Part shown: piece by piece, positions 7,794 through 15,777 of the stretch
How the letters are laid out: each line of letters begins with the position of its first letter
How positions within the stretch are numbered: position 1 is the first letter of the stretch
Assembly: GCA_964454265.1 (NCBI GenBank)
Contig: CAYVXD010000004.1
Coordinates: forward strand, 3,343 to 67,342
Source of the DNA: JAUWMI01 sp964454265
Lineage (GTDB): Bacteria; Sumerlaeota; Sumerlaeia; MWCT01; JAUWMI01
DNA length: 64,000 nucleotides
Reading direction: 5' to 3'
The notes under the pieces: generated by a model
The model's input: the letters and a program-made list of their open reading frames with translations, nothing else
Told to the model about the DNA's origin: nothing
Databases searched by the model: none
Position numbers and translations under genes: made by a program

Positions 7794-7847
7794 TGCAAAA
7801 TGCAAAAGGCAAATTTGAAATTTGATATTTGCAATTTTCATTTTGCA
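7794..7847. repeat. AT-rich imperfect inverted repeat (TGCAAAATG...CATTTTGCA)
   Basis: Perfect 9-bp outer arms TGCAAAATG (7794-7802) and CATTTTGCA (7839-7847) enclose a run of related words (GGCAAATTTGAAATTTGATATTTGC) that can pair partly. Flanking copies of a GGAGACACAGAG-type sequence occur on both sides. It resembles degenerate dispersed intergenic repeats seen in many environmental genomes; no function is implied. Confidence 0.5.
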
Positions 7848-8020
7848 TTTTTGGGTATTTCAGGATCTCTGTGTCTTCGTGTCATGCGTGCCATACTGAT
7901 TTCCGGAGAGGAGTATCAAAAACATTACCGCAGACCCTGTGGAAAACTTTTGAAAAAAGGCCTTAAAACAGAGCTGATTTTGACTTGATTTCCAACACAC
8001 CATCTCTGTGGCAATCTTTT

Positions 8021-8037
8021 ATGAGCCTCAGGCTCAT
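8021..8037. repeat. 17-bp palindrome ATGAGCCT-C-AGGCTCAT
   Basis: A perfect 8-bp stem around one base, sister of the element at 7287-7303 with a compensated base change in both arms. It lies 55 bp before the first glycosyltransferase start codon of exopolysaccharide set 1. Confidence 0.55.
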
Positions 8038-8092
8038 TGATCAAAATACGCCATAAGGCGAAACTGTAATAGAGGGAATTCTGCGCTCCGCA

Positions 8093-9211
8093 ATGAACAT
8101 TGCTCTCGACATTCGTATGATCAATTATTCAGGGATCGGAACGTACATTCGTGGCCTCCTGGAGGGCTTTTCAGCGCTTGCGGATGAAGATGTGGGCTTC
8201 TATTTGATTGGCAGCGAGCCGCAAGCACCTCGCGTTCCGTCAGGGCTGCGCTATGAGTATGGCTGTCTCTCCCTGCCGATTTACAGTGTTCGCGAACATC
8301 TCTTCTATCCGCGCACCATGCCGAATGTGCTCTGCCTCCACTACCCGCATTATCATTGTCCAGCATCTTTTCGGGGTCGGCTGGTGGTGACGATACACGA
8401 TTTGAACCATTTTCTCTTTCCCGATTACTTACCCTCGCATTTGCACCATATGGCGGCCACCTGGGTTCTGAAGCGCTCGATACGTCGTGCAAGCAGAATT
8501 CTTACGGGCTCTGAGTACATCAAGGGAGAATTGATCGAATATCTTCACGCTGAGGCAGAGAAGATTGACGTAATCCCTCACGCGGTGAGCGAGGAGCTCA
8601 AACCATGCGACGATCAGGAACGTCTTGCTCAATTTCAGCAAAGACATCAACTGCCAGCTCAATACCTGCTTGCCGTGGGGATCAACAAGCCGCATAAGAA
8701 TTATGTATTTTTGTTGCGGGTGCTGGCCCACTGCTGGCAGAGCAAGGCGGTCGAGCTCCCGCTTGTGTTTTGTGGTATTTCGGAGCGAAGCAGGGCGAAT
8801 CTCGTAGCGACTGTTGAATCGCTGAACATAGGACCGCGTGTGATCTTTCTGCCGTATGTTAGTTACCCAGATCTGTTTTTGGTATATGCAGGGGCAACGG
8901 CTCTGGTTTTCCCGTCGCTGTACGAAGGATTTGGCTTGCCGCTGCTTGAGGCCATGAAGATGAGTGTCCCAATTGCTGCATCAAAACGACCGCCCATGCC
9001 TGAGGTTGCAGGCGATGCAGCGGTTTGGTTTGACCCAACCGACATGGATGATGCAGGGGCAGCAATTCAGCGCGTGGTCGGCGACCAGACGTTGCGCACG
9101 TCGCTCATCAAACATGGCCGCGAGCGGGCTCAGACGTTTAGCTGGCCGAAAAGCGCCCGCGCAACTCTGGATGTCTATAAACGCATTCAAGACATGTGTG
9201 GCATGCAATGA
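8093..9211 (+). CDS. Glycosyltransferase family 4
   Basis: The 372-residue protein has the GT-B layout of GT4 enzymes. The N-terminal acceptor domain begins NIALDIRMINYSGIGTYIRG, the classic GIGxY glycine loop. The donor domain contains LLAVGINKPHKN and the E-x7-E motif region PSLYEGFGLPLLEAMKMSVP, which binds the nucleotide-sugar diphosphate. It would transfer a hexose from NDP- or GDP-sugar to a growing lipid-linked oligosaccharide on the cytoplasmic face. Its stop codon overlaps the next gene's start (ATGA), so the two glycosyltransferases and the following phosphotransferase form an operon. Confidence 0.9.
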   Translation: MNIALDIRMINYSGIGTYIRGLLEGFSALADEDVGFYLIGSEPQAPRVPSGLRYEYGCLSLPIYSVREHLFYPRTMPNVLCLHYPHYHCPASFRGRLVVTIHDLNHFLFPDYLPSHLHHMAATWVLKRSIRRASRILTGSEYIKGELIEYLHAEAEKIDVIPHAVSEELKPCDDQERLAQFQQRHQLPAQYLLAVGINKPHKNYVFLLRVLAHCWQSKAVELPLVFCGISERSRANLVATVESLNIGPRVIFLPYVSYPDLFLVYAGATALVFPSLYEGFGLPLLEAMKMSVPIAASKRPPMPEVAGDAAVWFDPTDMDDAGAAIQRVVGDQTLRTSLIKHGRERAQTFSWPKSARATLDVYKRIQDMCGMQ

Positions 9212-10308
9212 GAGTAGCACTTGTTCACGACTGGCTCAATGCAATGCGGGGTGGCGAGAAGGTGCTGGAGCTCCTGTGCGAGCTCTTTCCAGAGGCCGAA
9301 ATTTTTACATTATTCTACGAGCCGGACAACGTTTCGGCCTTAATTGCGTCCAAGCTAGTACACGCATCACCACTCCAGCGGTTTCCATGGGCGCGCAAAG
9401 CATATCGTCATTACTTGCCGCTTTACCCTTGGGCGATTGAGCGCTTCCGGCTGCAGGGATTTGATCTGGTAATCTCAACAAGCCACTGTGCGGCAAAGGG
9501 CATCCGGGTTCCGCCGCCAGCCCGCCATGTGTGTTACTGCCTAACGCCCATGCGCTACATTTGGGATTTGTTTGATGTCTATTTTCCGCGCCACGGCCCG
9601 CGGCCATTGAGCTCGCTGGCTATGCGGTTAATGGTCAAGCGCCTGAGGCGCTGGGACGTAGCGACTGCTCAGAGAGTAGATTTTTTTATTGCAATTTCCG
9701 AGTACATTGCTAGAAAGATTTCCAGGTATTATGGCCGAAGCGCAGCCGTTATCTATCCGCCGGTTGATACGGAGTTTTTCACACCGGGTAGTGTAAAGAA
9801 GTCCAGACAGTATCTTATCGTTTCAGCCTTGGTTCCGTACAAACGCACTGAAATTGCTATTGCAGCTTTTAATAAACTCGGGCTTCCTCTGGTGATTGTT
9901 GGGGAAGGCCCTGAGGCGCGACGACTGCACGCAATCGCGAAGGGCAATATCACATTCCTGGGGTGGGTTACAAACGAGCGGCTGCGGCAGCTTTATCGCG
10001 AGAGTCAGGCGCTTATATTCCCGGGCGAGGAAGATTTCGGCTTGGTGCCCGTTGAAGCGCAAGCGTGTGGCACACCGGTGATTGCTTACAAGAAGGGCGG
10101 AGTCATGGAGAGCGTGGTGGATGGAGTGACCGGTTGTTTTTTTGAGCCACAAACTGCGGATGCACTGCGAGAAGCTGTAGAGCGGTTTGACCCGATCCGG
10201 TACGAGACCGCGACTGTCCGGAAGAATGCAGAGCAATTCTCAAAGCAATGCTGCGCCGAGCAGCTGCGCGAATTTGTTGCATTGAAAATGGCGGAGAAAA
10301 ATGGCTAG
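9208..10308 (+). CDS. Glycosyltransferase family 4 (mannosyl/hexosyltransferase-like)
   Basis: I start this gene at the ATG at 9208, which overlaps the previous stop codon and gives the family-typical N-terminus RVALVHDWLNAMRGGEKVLE (366 residues). The glycine-rich RGGEK loop, the LIVSALVPYKR donor-domain start and FPGEEDFGLVPVEAQACGTP, carrying the two conserved glutamates, identify a retaining GT4 enzyme. Related proteins are found in exopolysaccharide operons next to the priming sugar transferase, as here. Donor and acceptor sugars are not deducible. Confidence 0.9.
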   Translation: MRVALVHDWLNAMRGGEKVLELLCELFPEAEIFTLFYEPDNVSALIASKLVHASPLQRFPWARKAYRHYLPLYPWAIERFRLQGFDLVISTSHCAAKGIRVPPPARHVCYCLTPMRYIWDLFDVYFPRHGPRPLSSLAMRLMVKRLRRWDVATAQRVDFFIAISEYIARKISRYYGRSAAVIYPPVDTEFFTPGSVKKSRQYLIVSALVPYKRTEIAIAAFNKLGLPLVIVGEGPEARRLHAIAKGNITFLGWVTNERLRQLYRESQALIFPGEEDFGLVPVEAQACGTPVIAYKKGGVMESVVDGVTGCFFEPQTADALREAVERFDPIRYETATVRKNAEQFSKQCCAEQLREFVALKMAEKNG

Positions 10309-11698
10309 ACGAGACCATAACATGAATATCCTGGGGGCAATTGTACTAACCGATCTTGTTGCTACAGCTATTGCACTGATCGCAGCTTACTTCTTCCGAT
10401 TCCATGCCAATATTATTCCGGTGACCAAGGGTTACCGCCCAGAAGATTATCTGCGGCTCCTGCCATTTGCCGTGATCCTCTGGATGGTATCGTTGTATTT
10501 TGTTCACATGTATCGGCCCGAGCCGCGGGTGTTTAACATGAGCGTGTTCGTCAAAATTGTGAAGGGCTCGCTATTGGCAATCGTTCTGGTGATCGCCGGG
10601 AACTTTTTTGTTCGAGAGGCGGAATATGCGCGAGTGCTCTTCCCCATTGCGATGGTATTTAGCATTGTCAGTCTGACTGCTGGCCGCTTTGGCGTCGAAC
10701 GATTCCTTATGTATTTACGCCGTAAGAAAGGGATTGGCATTTCGCGGGTTATCATTGTAGGTGCTAGCCAGGTGGCCCACGGAATTGGCGACAAAGTCTG
10801 CCAGTATCCTCAGTACGGATTTTCGTTGCAGGGTTATGTATCTGATAAGCCTGAGGACGTGGGGCAAACTATCGGCTCGGTAAAGGTAATTGGCACAACC
10901 GACGAGTTGAGTGATCTCGTGAAGCGCTACAATGTTGATCAGGTGCTTGTAGCTCAGCCAGGGCTTGTTCGGAATCGTATTCTGACGATGATTGACGAAT
11001 GCGAGCGCGAATTCGTTGAACTCAAGGTTGTCCCTGATCTGCTTGAGATGGTGGCTAGCGAAATAAGCGTTGAGGAAATTCACGGCATCCCCTTTTTCAG
11101 CATAAAGGCCACTCCGCTGCAAGGGTGGAATTTGATTCTAAAGCGAGTGTTTGACGTAACTGTTTCGGCTTTCTTGCTGGTGGTAATGTCTCCTGTTATT
11201 CTGTTTATTTCGCTTCTGATCAAACGCGACTCGGCTGGCCCCGCCTTCTTCAAGCAGGAGCGCATTGGCTTGGACGGGAAACGGTTTTTGCTCGTTAAAT
11301 TTCGGACGATGATTTATGATGCCGAGCGCGAGACTGGCCCGGTCTGGGCGAAACCCAACGACCCGCGTATTACACGTATTGGCAAGTGGCTGCGATCCTA
11401 TGATCTGGATGAATTGCCTCAGCTCATTAACGTCTTGCGCGGTGATATGAGCCTGGTGGGGCCACGACCTGAACGGCCCTTTTTCGTCGAGCAGTTCAAG
11501 GAACAACTCCCTCGCTATATGACACGCCATAACGTTAAGTCTGGCATCACTGGGTGGGCACAGGTGAATGGCTATCGACAGAATAGTTCAATCACTGAGC
11601 GCCTGAAGTACGATCTCTTTTACGTTAAGAATTGGACGCTGTGGTTCGACATCAAAATAATTCTAATGACCCTCTTTAAGAGAAAGATTATAGGGTAG
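10301..11698 (+). CDS. Undecaprenyl-phosphate glucose phosphotransferase (WcaJ/ExoY-type, polyprenyl glycosylphosphotransferase)
   Basis: This 465-residue enzyme would prime polysaccharide synthesis by moving a sugar-1-phosphate from UDP-sugar to undecaprenyl phosphate. The first 130 residues hold about four membrane helices (LGAIVLTDLVATAIALIAAY; LAIVLVIAGNFFV; VLFPIAMVFSIVSL). A Rossmann-like CoA-binding-type domain follows (VIIVGASQVAHGIGD). The C-terminal bacterial sugar transferase domain starts with a re-entrant helix (VFDVTVSAFLLVVMSPVILF) and contains FKQERIGLDGKRFLLVKFRT and LDELPQLINVLRGDMSLVG, carrying the conserved catalytic Asp-Glu. It overlaps the preceding GT4 gene by 8 bp. A hairpin overlaps the stop codon. 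Confidence 0.93.
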   Translation: MARRDHNMNILGAIVLTDLVATAIALIAAYFFRFHANIIPVTKGYRPEDYLRLLPFAVILWMVSLYFVHMYRPEPRVFNMSVFVKIVKGSLLAIVLVIAGNFFVREAEYARVLFPIAMVFSIVSLTAGRFGVERFLMYLRRKKGIGISRVIIVGASQVAHGIGDKVCQYPQYGFSLQGYVSDKPEDVGQTIGSVKVIGTTDELSDLVKRYNVDQVLVAQPGLVRNRILTMIDECEREFVELKVVPDLLEMVASEISVEEIHGIPFFSIKATPLQGWNLILKRVFDVTVSAFLLVVMSPVILFISLLIKRDSAGPAFFKQERIGLDGKRFLLVKFRTMIYDAERETGPVWAKPNDPRITRIGKWLRSYDLDELPQLINVLRGDMSLVGPRPERPFFVEQFKEQLPRYMTRHNVKSGITGWAQVNGYRQNSSITERLKYDLFYVKNWTLWFDIKIILMTLFKRKIIG

Positions 11699-11720
11699 GA
11701 AACACGGAATCTTTCCTACC
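11694..11720 (+). other. Stem-loop GGTAGGAAA / TTTCCTACC at end of exopolysaccharide operon
   Basis: A perfect 9-bp stem with a 9-nt loop begins in the last codons of the phosphotransferase gene and ends 22 bp after the stop codon. There is no U-tract directly after it (GTGGACTAG follows), so it is either a Rho-assisted 3' end or an mRNA-protecting hairpin rather than a standard terminator. Confidence 0.45.
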
Positions 11721-11827
11721 GTGGACTAGTCTTCACTCATTTATACCTTTGCTTCAAACAAAATGATACAGCTTACATCGGCGTGTTTTTCCAGGTCGAG
11801 AAAAGCTTGCCATTGGAGGTCTTGCCA

Positions 11828-12544
11828 ATGAAACGGCTACAGTCGAAAGTAGCGCTGGTAACAGGGGCAAGCAAAGGGATCGATTTTGCAATTGCTCGCA
11901 GCTTTGCCGAAGAGGGCTGTGGCGTTATGTTATGTGCCCGAACAGAGCAATCTTTGCGCGATGTCGCGAAGACCCTGCAGTCGCTGGGTTCACCGATAGA
12001 TTTTCTTGCGGCGGACGTCTCTGTTCCGGCTGACGTTGATCGTCTGGTCGAATCAACGCTGAAGCAATTTGGCCGCATAGACATTCTAGTAAACAACGCG
12101 GGTATCGGCATATTTAAAGGGGTTGATCAGATTTCGGACGAGGAATGGAATCAGACGTTGGCTATTAATCTCACCGGGCCGTTCTATCTCATGCGGGCTT
12201 GCTTGCCCCTGATGAAAAAGCAGCGTAGCGGACACATTATCAACATTTCATCACTAGCCGGGCAAAATCCCTTCGCTGGAGGGTCTGCCTACTGTGCCTC
12301 AAAATTTGGCCTGAACGGCCTGACCGAATGCGTCATGCTTGAGGCTTGATCCCATAATATTAAAGTCACGCTTGTGTGCCCGGGCTCAGTCAATACCACC
12401 TTTGCTGGCGGCCGCAAGGAAAATCTCTCATGGAAAGTTGTACCGGAAGACATTAGCAGGTTATGTGTAGAGATGGTTTTGCTCTCCGGTCCTACCCTGG
12501 TCTCGAAATACGAAGTTCGTCCTGTCAGTCCGCCGAAAAAGTAG
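11828..12544 (+). pseudogene. Short-chain dehydrogenase/reductase (FabG-like), broken by an in-frame TGA
   Basis: The frame starts at an ATG with GGAGGT 7 nt upstream and reads as a classical SDR: KVALVTGASKG, NNAGIG, INISSLAG, and the catalytic Y-x3-K in SAYCASKFG. At codon 174 (12347-12349) a TGA interrupts EA-stop-SHNIKVTLVCPGSV. The same frame stays open for 64 more codons with good SDR sequence and stops at 12542-12544, giving 238 codons, the normal SDR length. The stop is one C-to-T change from CGA (Arg). The cofactor loop also reads G-I-D where G-I-G is expected. Two damaging changes suggest real decay rather than one sequencing error. Confidence 0.8.
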
Positions 12545-12672
12545 GACGTTTGCTGGTCTTGCGCCTACAGTCAAGCGAATCCACTGGCAACAACTTGTGT
12601 GGTAGCGTGTAACGAGGAGCGTAGGAAAATGAATCAACCCAGGCGCCAGAGAGGTAAAACCGAAGAATATAA

Positions 12673-13209
12673 TCAGAGGGTTTCAACGGTGATGAAATCA
12701 TTCGTATGTACGCAAATGGAGGCAGCGATTTTAATAGCCTGTGTTGCAATCTCCTGGGCACTCAGCTTCGTAAACTGGGTAAGGGCTCGAGCAGCAGCCA
12801 GGGCATAACCTCCGCCCGAGCCAATCGCCGCGAGATTATCATCCGGCTCGATTACGTCGCCATTACCCGAAAGCACAAGAATGCTTTCCTTATTGGCCGC
12901 GACCAAGAGCGCCTCCAGACGACGGAGGTACTTATCGGTGCGCCAATCCTTTGCCAGCTCAACCGCGGCTCGCTCCAGATTCCCGCTATACTGTTCGAGC
13001 TTTGCCTCTAGCTTCTCAAAGAGTGCAAGGGCGTCTGCCGCTGCTCCTGCAAATCCTGCGATAATGGTATCATTGTATAGGCGTCGCACCTTTCGCGCTT
13101 TGCTCTTCAATATTTCCGACTGGTGAGACACCATTCCGTCACCAGCCACGGCAACCTGATCGCCATGTTTTACCACAATTATGGTTGTTCCCTTTATGCT
13201 GGCGGGCAT
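12673..13209 (-). CDS. hslV: ATP-dependent protease proteolytic subunit HslV
   Basis: The 178-residue protein is the threonine protease of the HslUV (ClpQY) complex. The propeptide MPASIKG would be removed to expose catalytic Thr8 (GTTIIVV). AGDGMVS, KVRRLYND, AGFAGAAADA, AAVELAKDWRTDKYLRRLEA and IGSGGGYALAAARAL are family hallmarks. HslV needs the AAA+ unfoldase HslU for activity. HslU is usually encoded directly downstream, but the next 130 bp is non-coding and is followed by a convergent pseudogene, and hslU is not in the window. The order dprA-topA-hslV recalls the conserved dprA-topA-(trmFO-xerC)-hslV-hslU cluster. Confidence 0.95.
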   Translation of the reverse strand: MPASIKGTTIIVVKHGDQVAVAGDGMVSHQSEILKSKARKVRRLYNDTIIAGFAGAAADALALFEKLEAKLEQYSGNLERAAVELAKDWRTDKYLRRLEALLVAANKESILVLSGNGDVIEPDDNLAAIGSGGGYALAAARALTQFTKLSAQEIATQAIKIAASICVHTNDFITVETL

Positions 13210-13368
13210 CTTCTCTGCTTTCTCCTACGCAGGCACTCGGACTGAATCGCTATGGCGACCGAGCCCCTGCTCTAGTTCTCAGTTAACATCAATTTTCTCA
13301 AGCATCGTGTTGTCAAATTGAAGAGGAAGATGTAATGGACGTAGCCTTTAGGCTCGCGCGACCCTCTG

Positions 13369-15702
13369 TCATTCGTCGGCCTGTATAATCTGAACAAAGT
13401 CGCACTCGGCGCGATAGCATTTTATAATGCGCCGATTATTTCGCTGCTTCTGAAGTAAAAAGGGATTGTGACACTTTGGGCATTCTTGGTTCACAGGCAT
13501 CTCCCACAGGATAAACTTGCATTGGGGATAGCGGTTACAGGCGTAAAACGTCTTTCCCTTTTTTGACTGGCGCTCAATCAGCTCGCCAGAACAGTTGGGC
13601 ACCGGGCAGGCAATGCCCAGGGTCAAAGGCTTAGAATTACGACACTTCGGGTAGCCCGGACACGCCAGGAAACGCCCTTTCTTGCCGACTTTGATGACCA
13701 TCCGACGGCCACACTTCTCGCAAATCGTGTCGGTCTCTTCACTCTGGACAATCCGGATTTCTCCATTCTTATCGCTGACGTATTCCTTTGTGTTACGGCA
13801 CTCGGGGTAGTTTGGACACGCCAGAAATCGTCCCTTCTTTCCCCAGCGAATAATCATATTCGCACCGCACTTTTCACATTTAATCTCCGTTGCTGTGAAT
13901 TCCTGCTTGAGATTTCGCATAGAATAACGGGCTTCATCGAGGCGTTGTCTGAAGAGTCGGTAGAAATTCTGCAACAACTCGGCCCAGTTGACGTTCCCTT
14001 CCTCGACCTTGTCCAGCTGGTCTTCCATGATGGCTGTGAATTTAACATCCATCACCTCAGGAAAGCTCTTAATTAACATATCCGTGACCAGTGTGCCCAG
14101 CTCTGTGGGCTTGAATACACCCGAGTCTTGAAGGACGTATTCCTTGTCTTGAATTACGCTGACAATGCTGGAGTAAGTGGAGGGCCGGCCGATCCCCTGG
14201 CGCTCTAGTTCCTTGATTAGGGAGCTTTCAGTGAAACGCCGCGGCGGCTGTGTGAAGTTTTGCTTTGGATCGAGGCCAATGAGGCGCAGCTGTTCGCCCT
14301 CCGCCACTGGTGGAAGGCGTCTTTTCTCCTCCTTTTCGGACGACTCCGCTAACGCCTGCTCATCTGTTCCCTCTTCGTAGAGCCTAAGGAATCCCGGGAA
14401 TTCGAGAACCTGTCCCGTCGTCGAGAAGATGTACTTATTCTTTACCTCAACGTCAACCTTCGTCTGATCATATACCGCAGAGCACATTTGAGATGCCACG
14501 AACCGGTTCCAGATCAGATGATAGAGGCGATAAAGATCCTTATTGAGATGCGACTTCACTACCTCAGGAGGCAAGTCCATAGAAGCTGGCCGAATAGCCT
14601 CGTGGGCATCCTGCGCAGATCTTTTGTTTCTGTAGATATTTGGCGCCTTGGGTAAATATTCTGTGGAGTACGTCTTTTCAATGTATGCCCTGACGTGTTT
14701 GAGTGCCTCCTCAGACACCCGCATCGAGTCGGTACGCATGTAGGTAATGAGCCCAACAGCCCCCAGGTCCCCGAGTTCTACTCCTTCATAGAGCCGCTGG
14801 GCCAGGAGCATTGTCTTTTTGGAAGAGAAGCGAAGCTTGCGTGCGGCCTCCTGTTGAAGTGTGCTGGTGATAAATGGGGGTGTAGGATTACGCTTTACCT
14901 TTTTCCGCTCTACCTCAGTAACGACAAATGGCTCACTCTCTATATCGCGAACGATCGCCTGAGCCTTTGCGTCCGTGGCAATGTTCGCTTTCTTCTTGTC
15001 AATCGTAGTAAGACGCAGATTGAATTGTGGAGGTTGTGCCGCTTCAACCAGGGCGTCAATTGACCAGTATTCTTGCGGAACAAAGGTGGAGATCTTCCGC
15101 TCGCGATCGCAAATGAGCCGGACAGCAACTGATTGAACCCTACCCGCGCTCAAACCCCTGCGGACATTTTTCCAAAGCAGGGGACTTATTTGGTAGCCAA
15201 CCAACCGATCGAGCACGCGTCGGGCTTGCTGTGCCTCGAAGAGATCGCGGTTCAGGGATCCAGGGTTCTCAATTGCTCTAAGGACAGAGGCTTTAGTAAT
15301 TTCATGAAAAATGGCACGGTAAATATTCTGATCCTTGTTTTTGAGCTCTCCTGCGATATGCCATGCGATTGCTTCCCCCTCACGATCTGGATCCGGGGCC
15401 AGGTAGATCTTGCTCGCTTTGCGGGCCGCTTGGATGATATGAGCGATGATCTTTTCTTTGTTCTTAATAATCTCGTACTGAGGCTCAAATCCGTGCTCGA
15501 TATCAACGCCAAGTCGGCTCGTGGGAAGATCCTTGATATGACCAATCGAGGCCTTAACGATAAAGTCGCTACCAAGGTACTTCTTGATCGTGCTAGCCTT
15601 TGCGGGCGACTCGACAATCACCAGCGATTTTTTTCTGTTTCGCACAGGCGTACGGGTAGTGCTGTTCTTTGTTTTTGCTCTTTTTTTAGTGTCTTGTTTC
15701 AT
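13369..15702 (-). CDS. topA: DNA topoisomerase I (type IA)
   Basis: This 777-residue enzyme relaxes negative supercoils by transient cleavage of one strand. The N-terminal Toprim domain begins SLVIVESPAKASTIKKYLG, with DPDREGEAIAWH supplying the metal-binding acids. The active-site tyrosine is in LITYMRTDSMRVS. The C-terminus carries four C4 zinc-ribbon-like modules: CEKCGANMI...CPNYPEC, CEKCGRRMV...CPGYPKC, CPVPNCSGE...CNRYPQC, and a last CPKCHNPF...CYRAEC. It starts with a lysine/arginine-rich stretch. The dprA gene lies 75 bp upstream on the same strand. Confidence 0.97.
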   Translation of the reverse strand: MKQDTKKRAKTKNSTTRTPVRNRKKSLVIVESPAKASTIKKYLGSDFIVKASIGHIKDLPTSRLGVDIEHGFEPQYEIIKNKEKIIAHIIQAARKASKIYLAPDPDREGEAIAWHIAGELKNKDQNIYRAIFHEITKASVLRAIENPGSLNRDLFEAQQARRVLDRLVGYQISPLLWKNVRRGLSAGRVQSVAVRLICDRERKISTFVPQEYWSIDALVEAAQPPQFNLRLTTIDKKKANIATDAKAQAIVRDIESEPFVVTEVERKKVKRNPTPPFITSTLQQEAARKLRFSSKKTMLLAQRLYEGVELGDLGAVGLITYMRTDSMRVSEEALKHVRAYIEKTYSTEYLPKAPNIYRNKRSAQDAHEAIRPASMDLPPEVVKSHLNKDLYRLYHLIWNRFVASQMCSAVYDQTKVDVEVKNKYIFSTTGQVLEFPGFLRLYEEGTDEQALAESSEKEEKRRLPPVAEGEQLRLIGLDPKQNFTQPPRRFTESSLIKELERQGIGRPSTYSSIVSVIQDKEYVLQDSGVFKPTELGTLVTDMLIKSFPEVMDVKFTAIMEDQLDKVEEGNVNWAELLQNFYRLFRQRLDEARYSMRNLKQEFTATEIKCEKCGANMIIRWGKKGRFLACPNYPECRNTKEYVSDKNGEIRIVQSEETDTICEKCGRRMVIKVGKKGRFLACPGYPKCRNSKPLTLGIACPVPNCSGELIERQSKKGKTFYACNRYPQCKFILWEMPVNQECPKCHNPFLLQKQRNNRRIIKCYRAECDFVQIIQADE

Positions 15703-15777
15703 GCCAGAGATTTTTCGTCCCCCTCGAAAGCAAGTATATAGCAGAATTCGTAAAAATCCAAATTTTTACACGCTATT

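Larger units (their letters stand above)
7445..8092. other. Gene-free repeat-rich region, 648 bp
   Basis: No coding signal is convincing here. The stretch carries fragments of the kind CACGGAGACACAAAGGCACAGAG (near 7583-7606), CGCGGAGACACAGAG (near 7764) and an inverted relative near 7864. It also holds an AT-rich imperfect hairpin at 7794-7847 and a 17-bp palindrome at 8021-8037. It separates the tRNA/toxin-antitoxin block from the exopolysaccharide genes and looks like a graveyard of small mobile or dispersed elements. Confidence 0.6.

Noticed and set aside
11694..11720. Rho-independent terminator after the exopolysaccharide operon
   Set aside because: The stem is good but no T-tract follows, so it was kept only as a stem-loop.
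12347..12349. TGA as selenocysteine or recoded sense codon in the SDR gene
   Set aside because: The position corresponds to arginine in the family, no SECIS-like hairpin is evident just downstream, and TGA is a normal stop codon elsewhere in the window.
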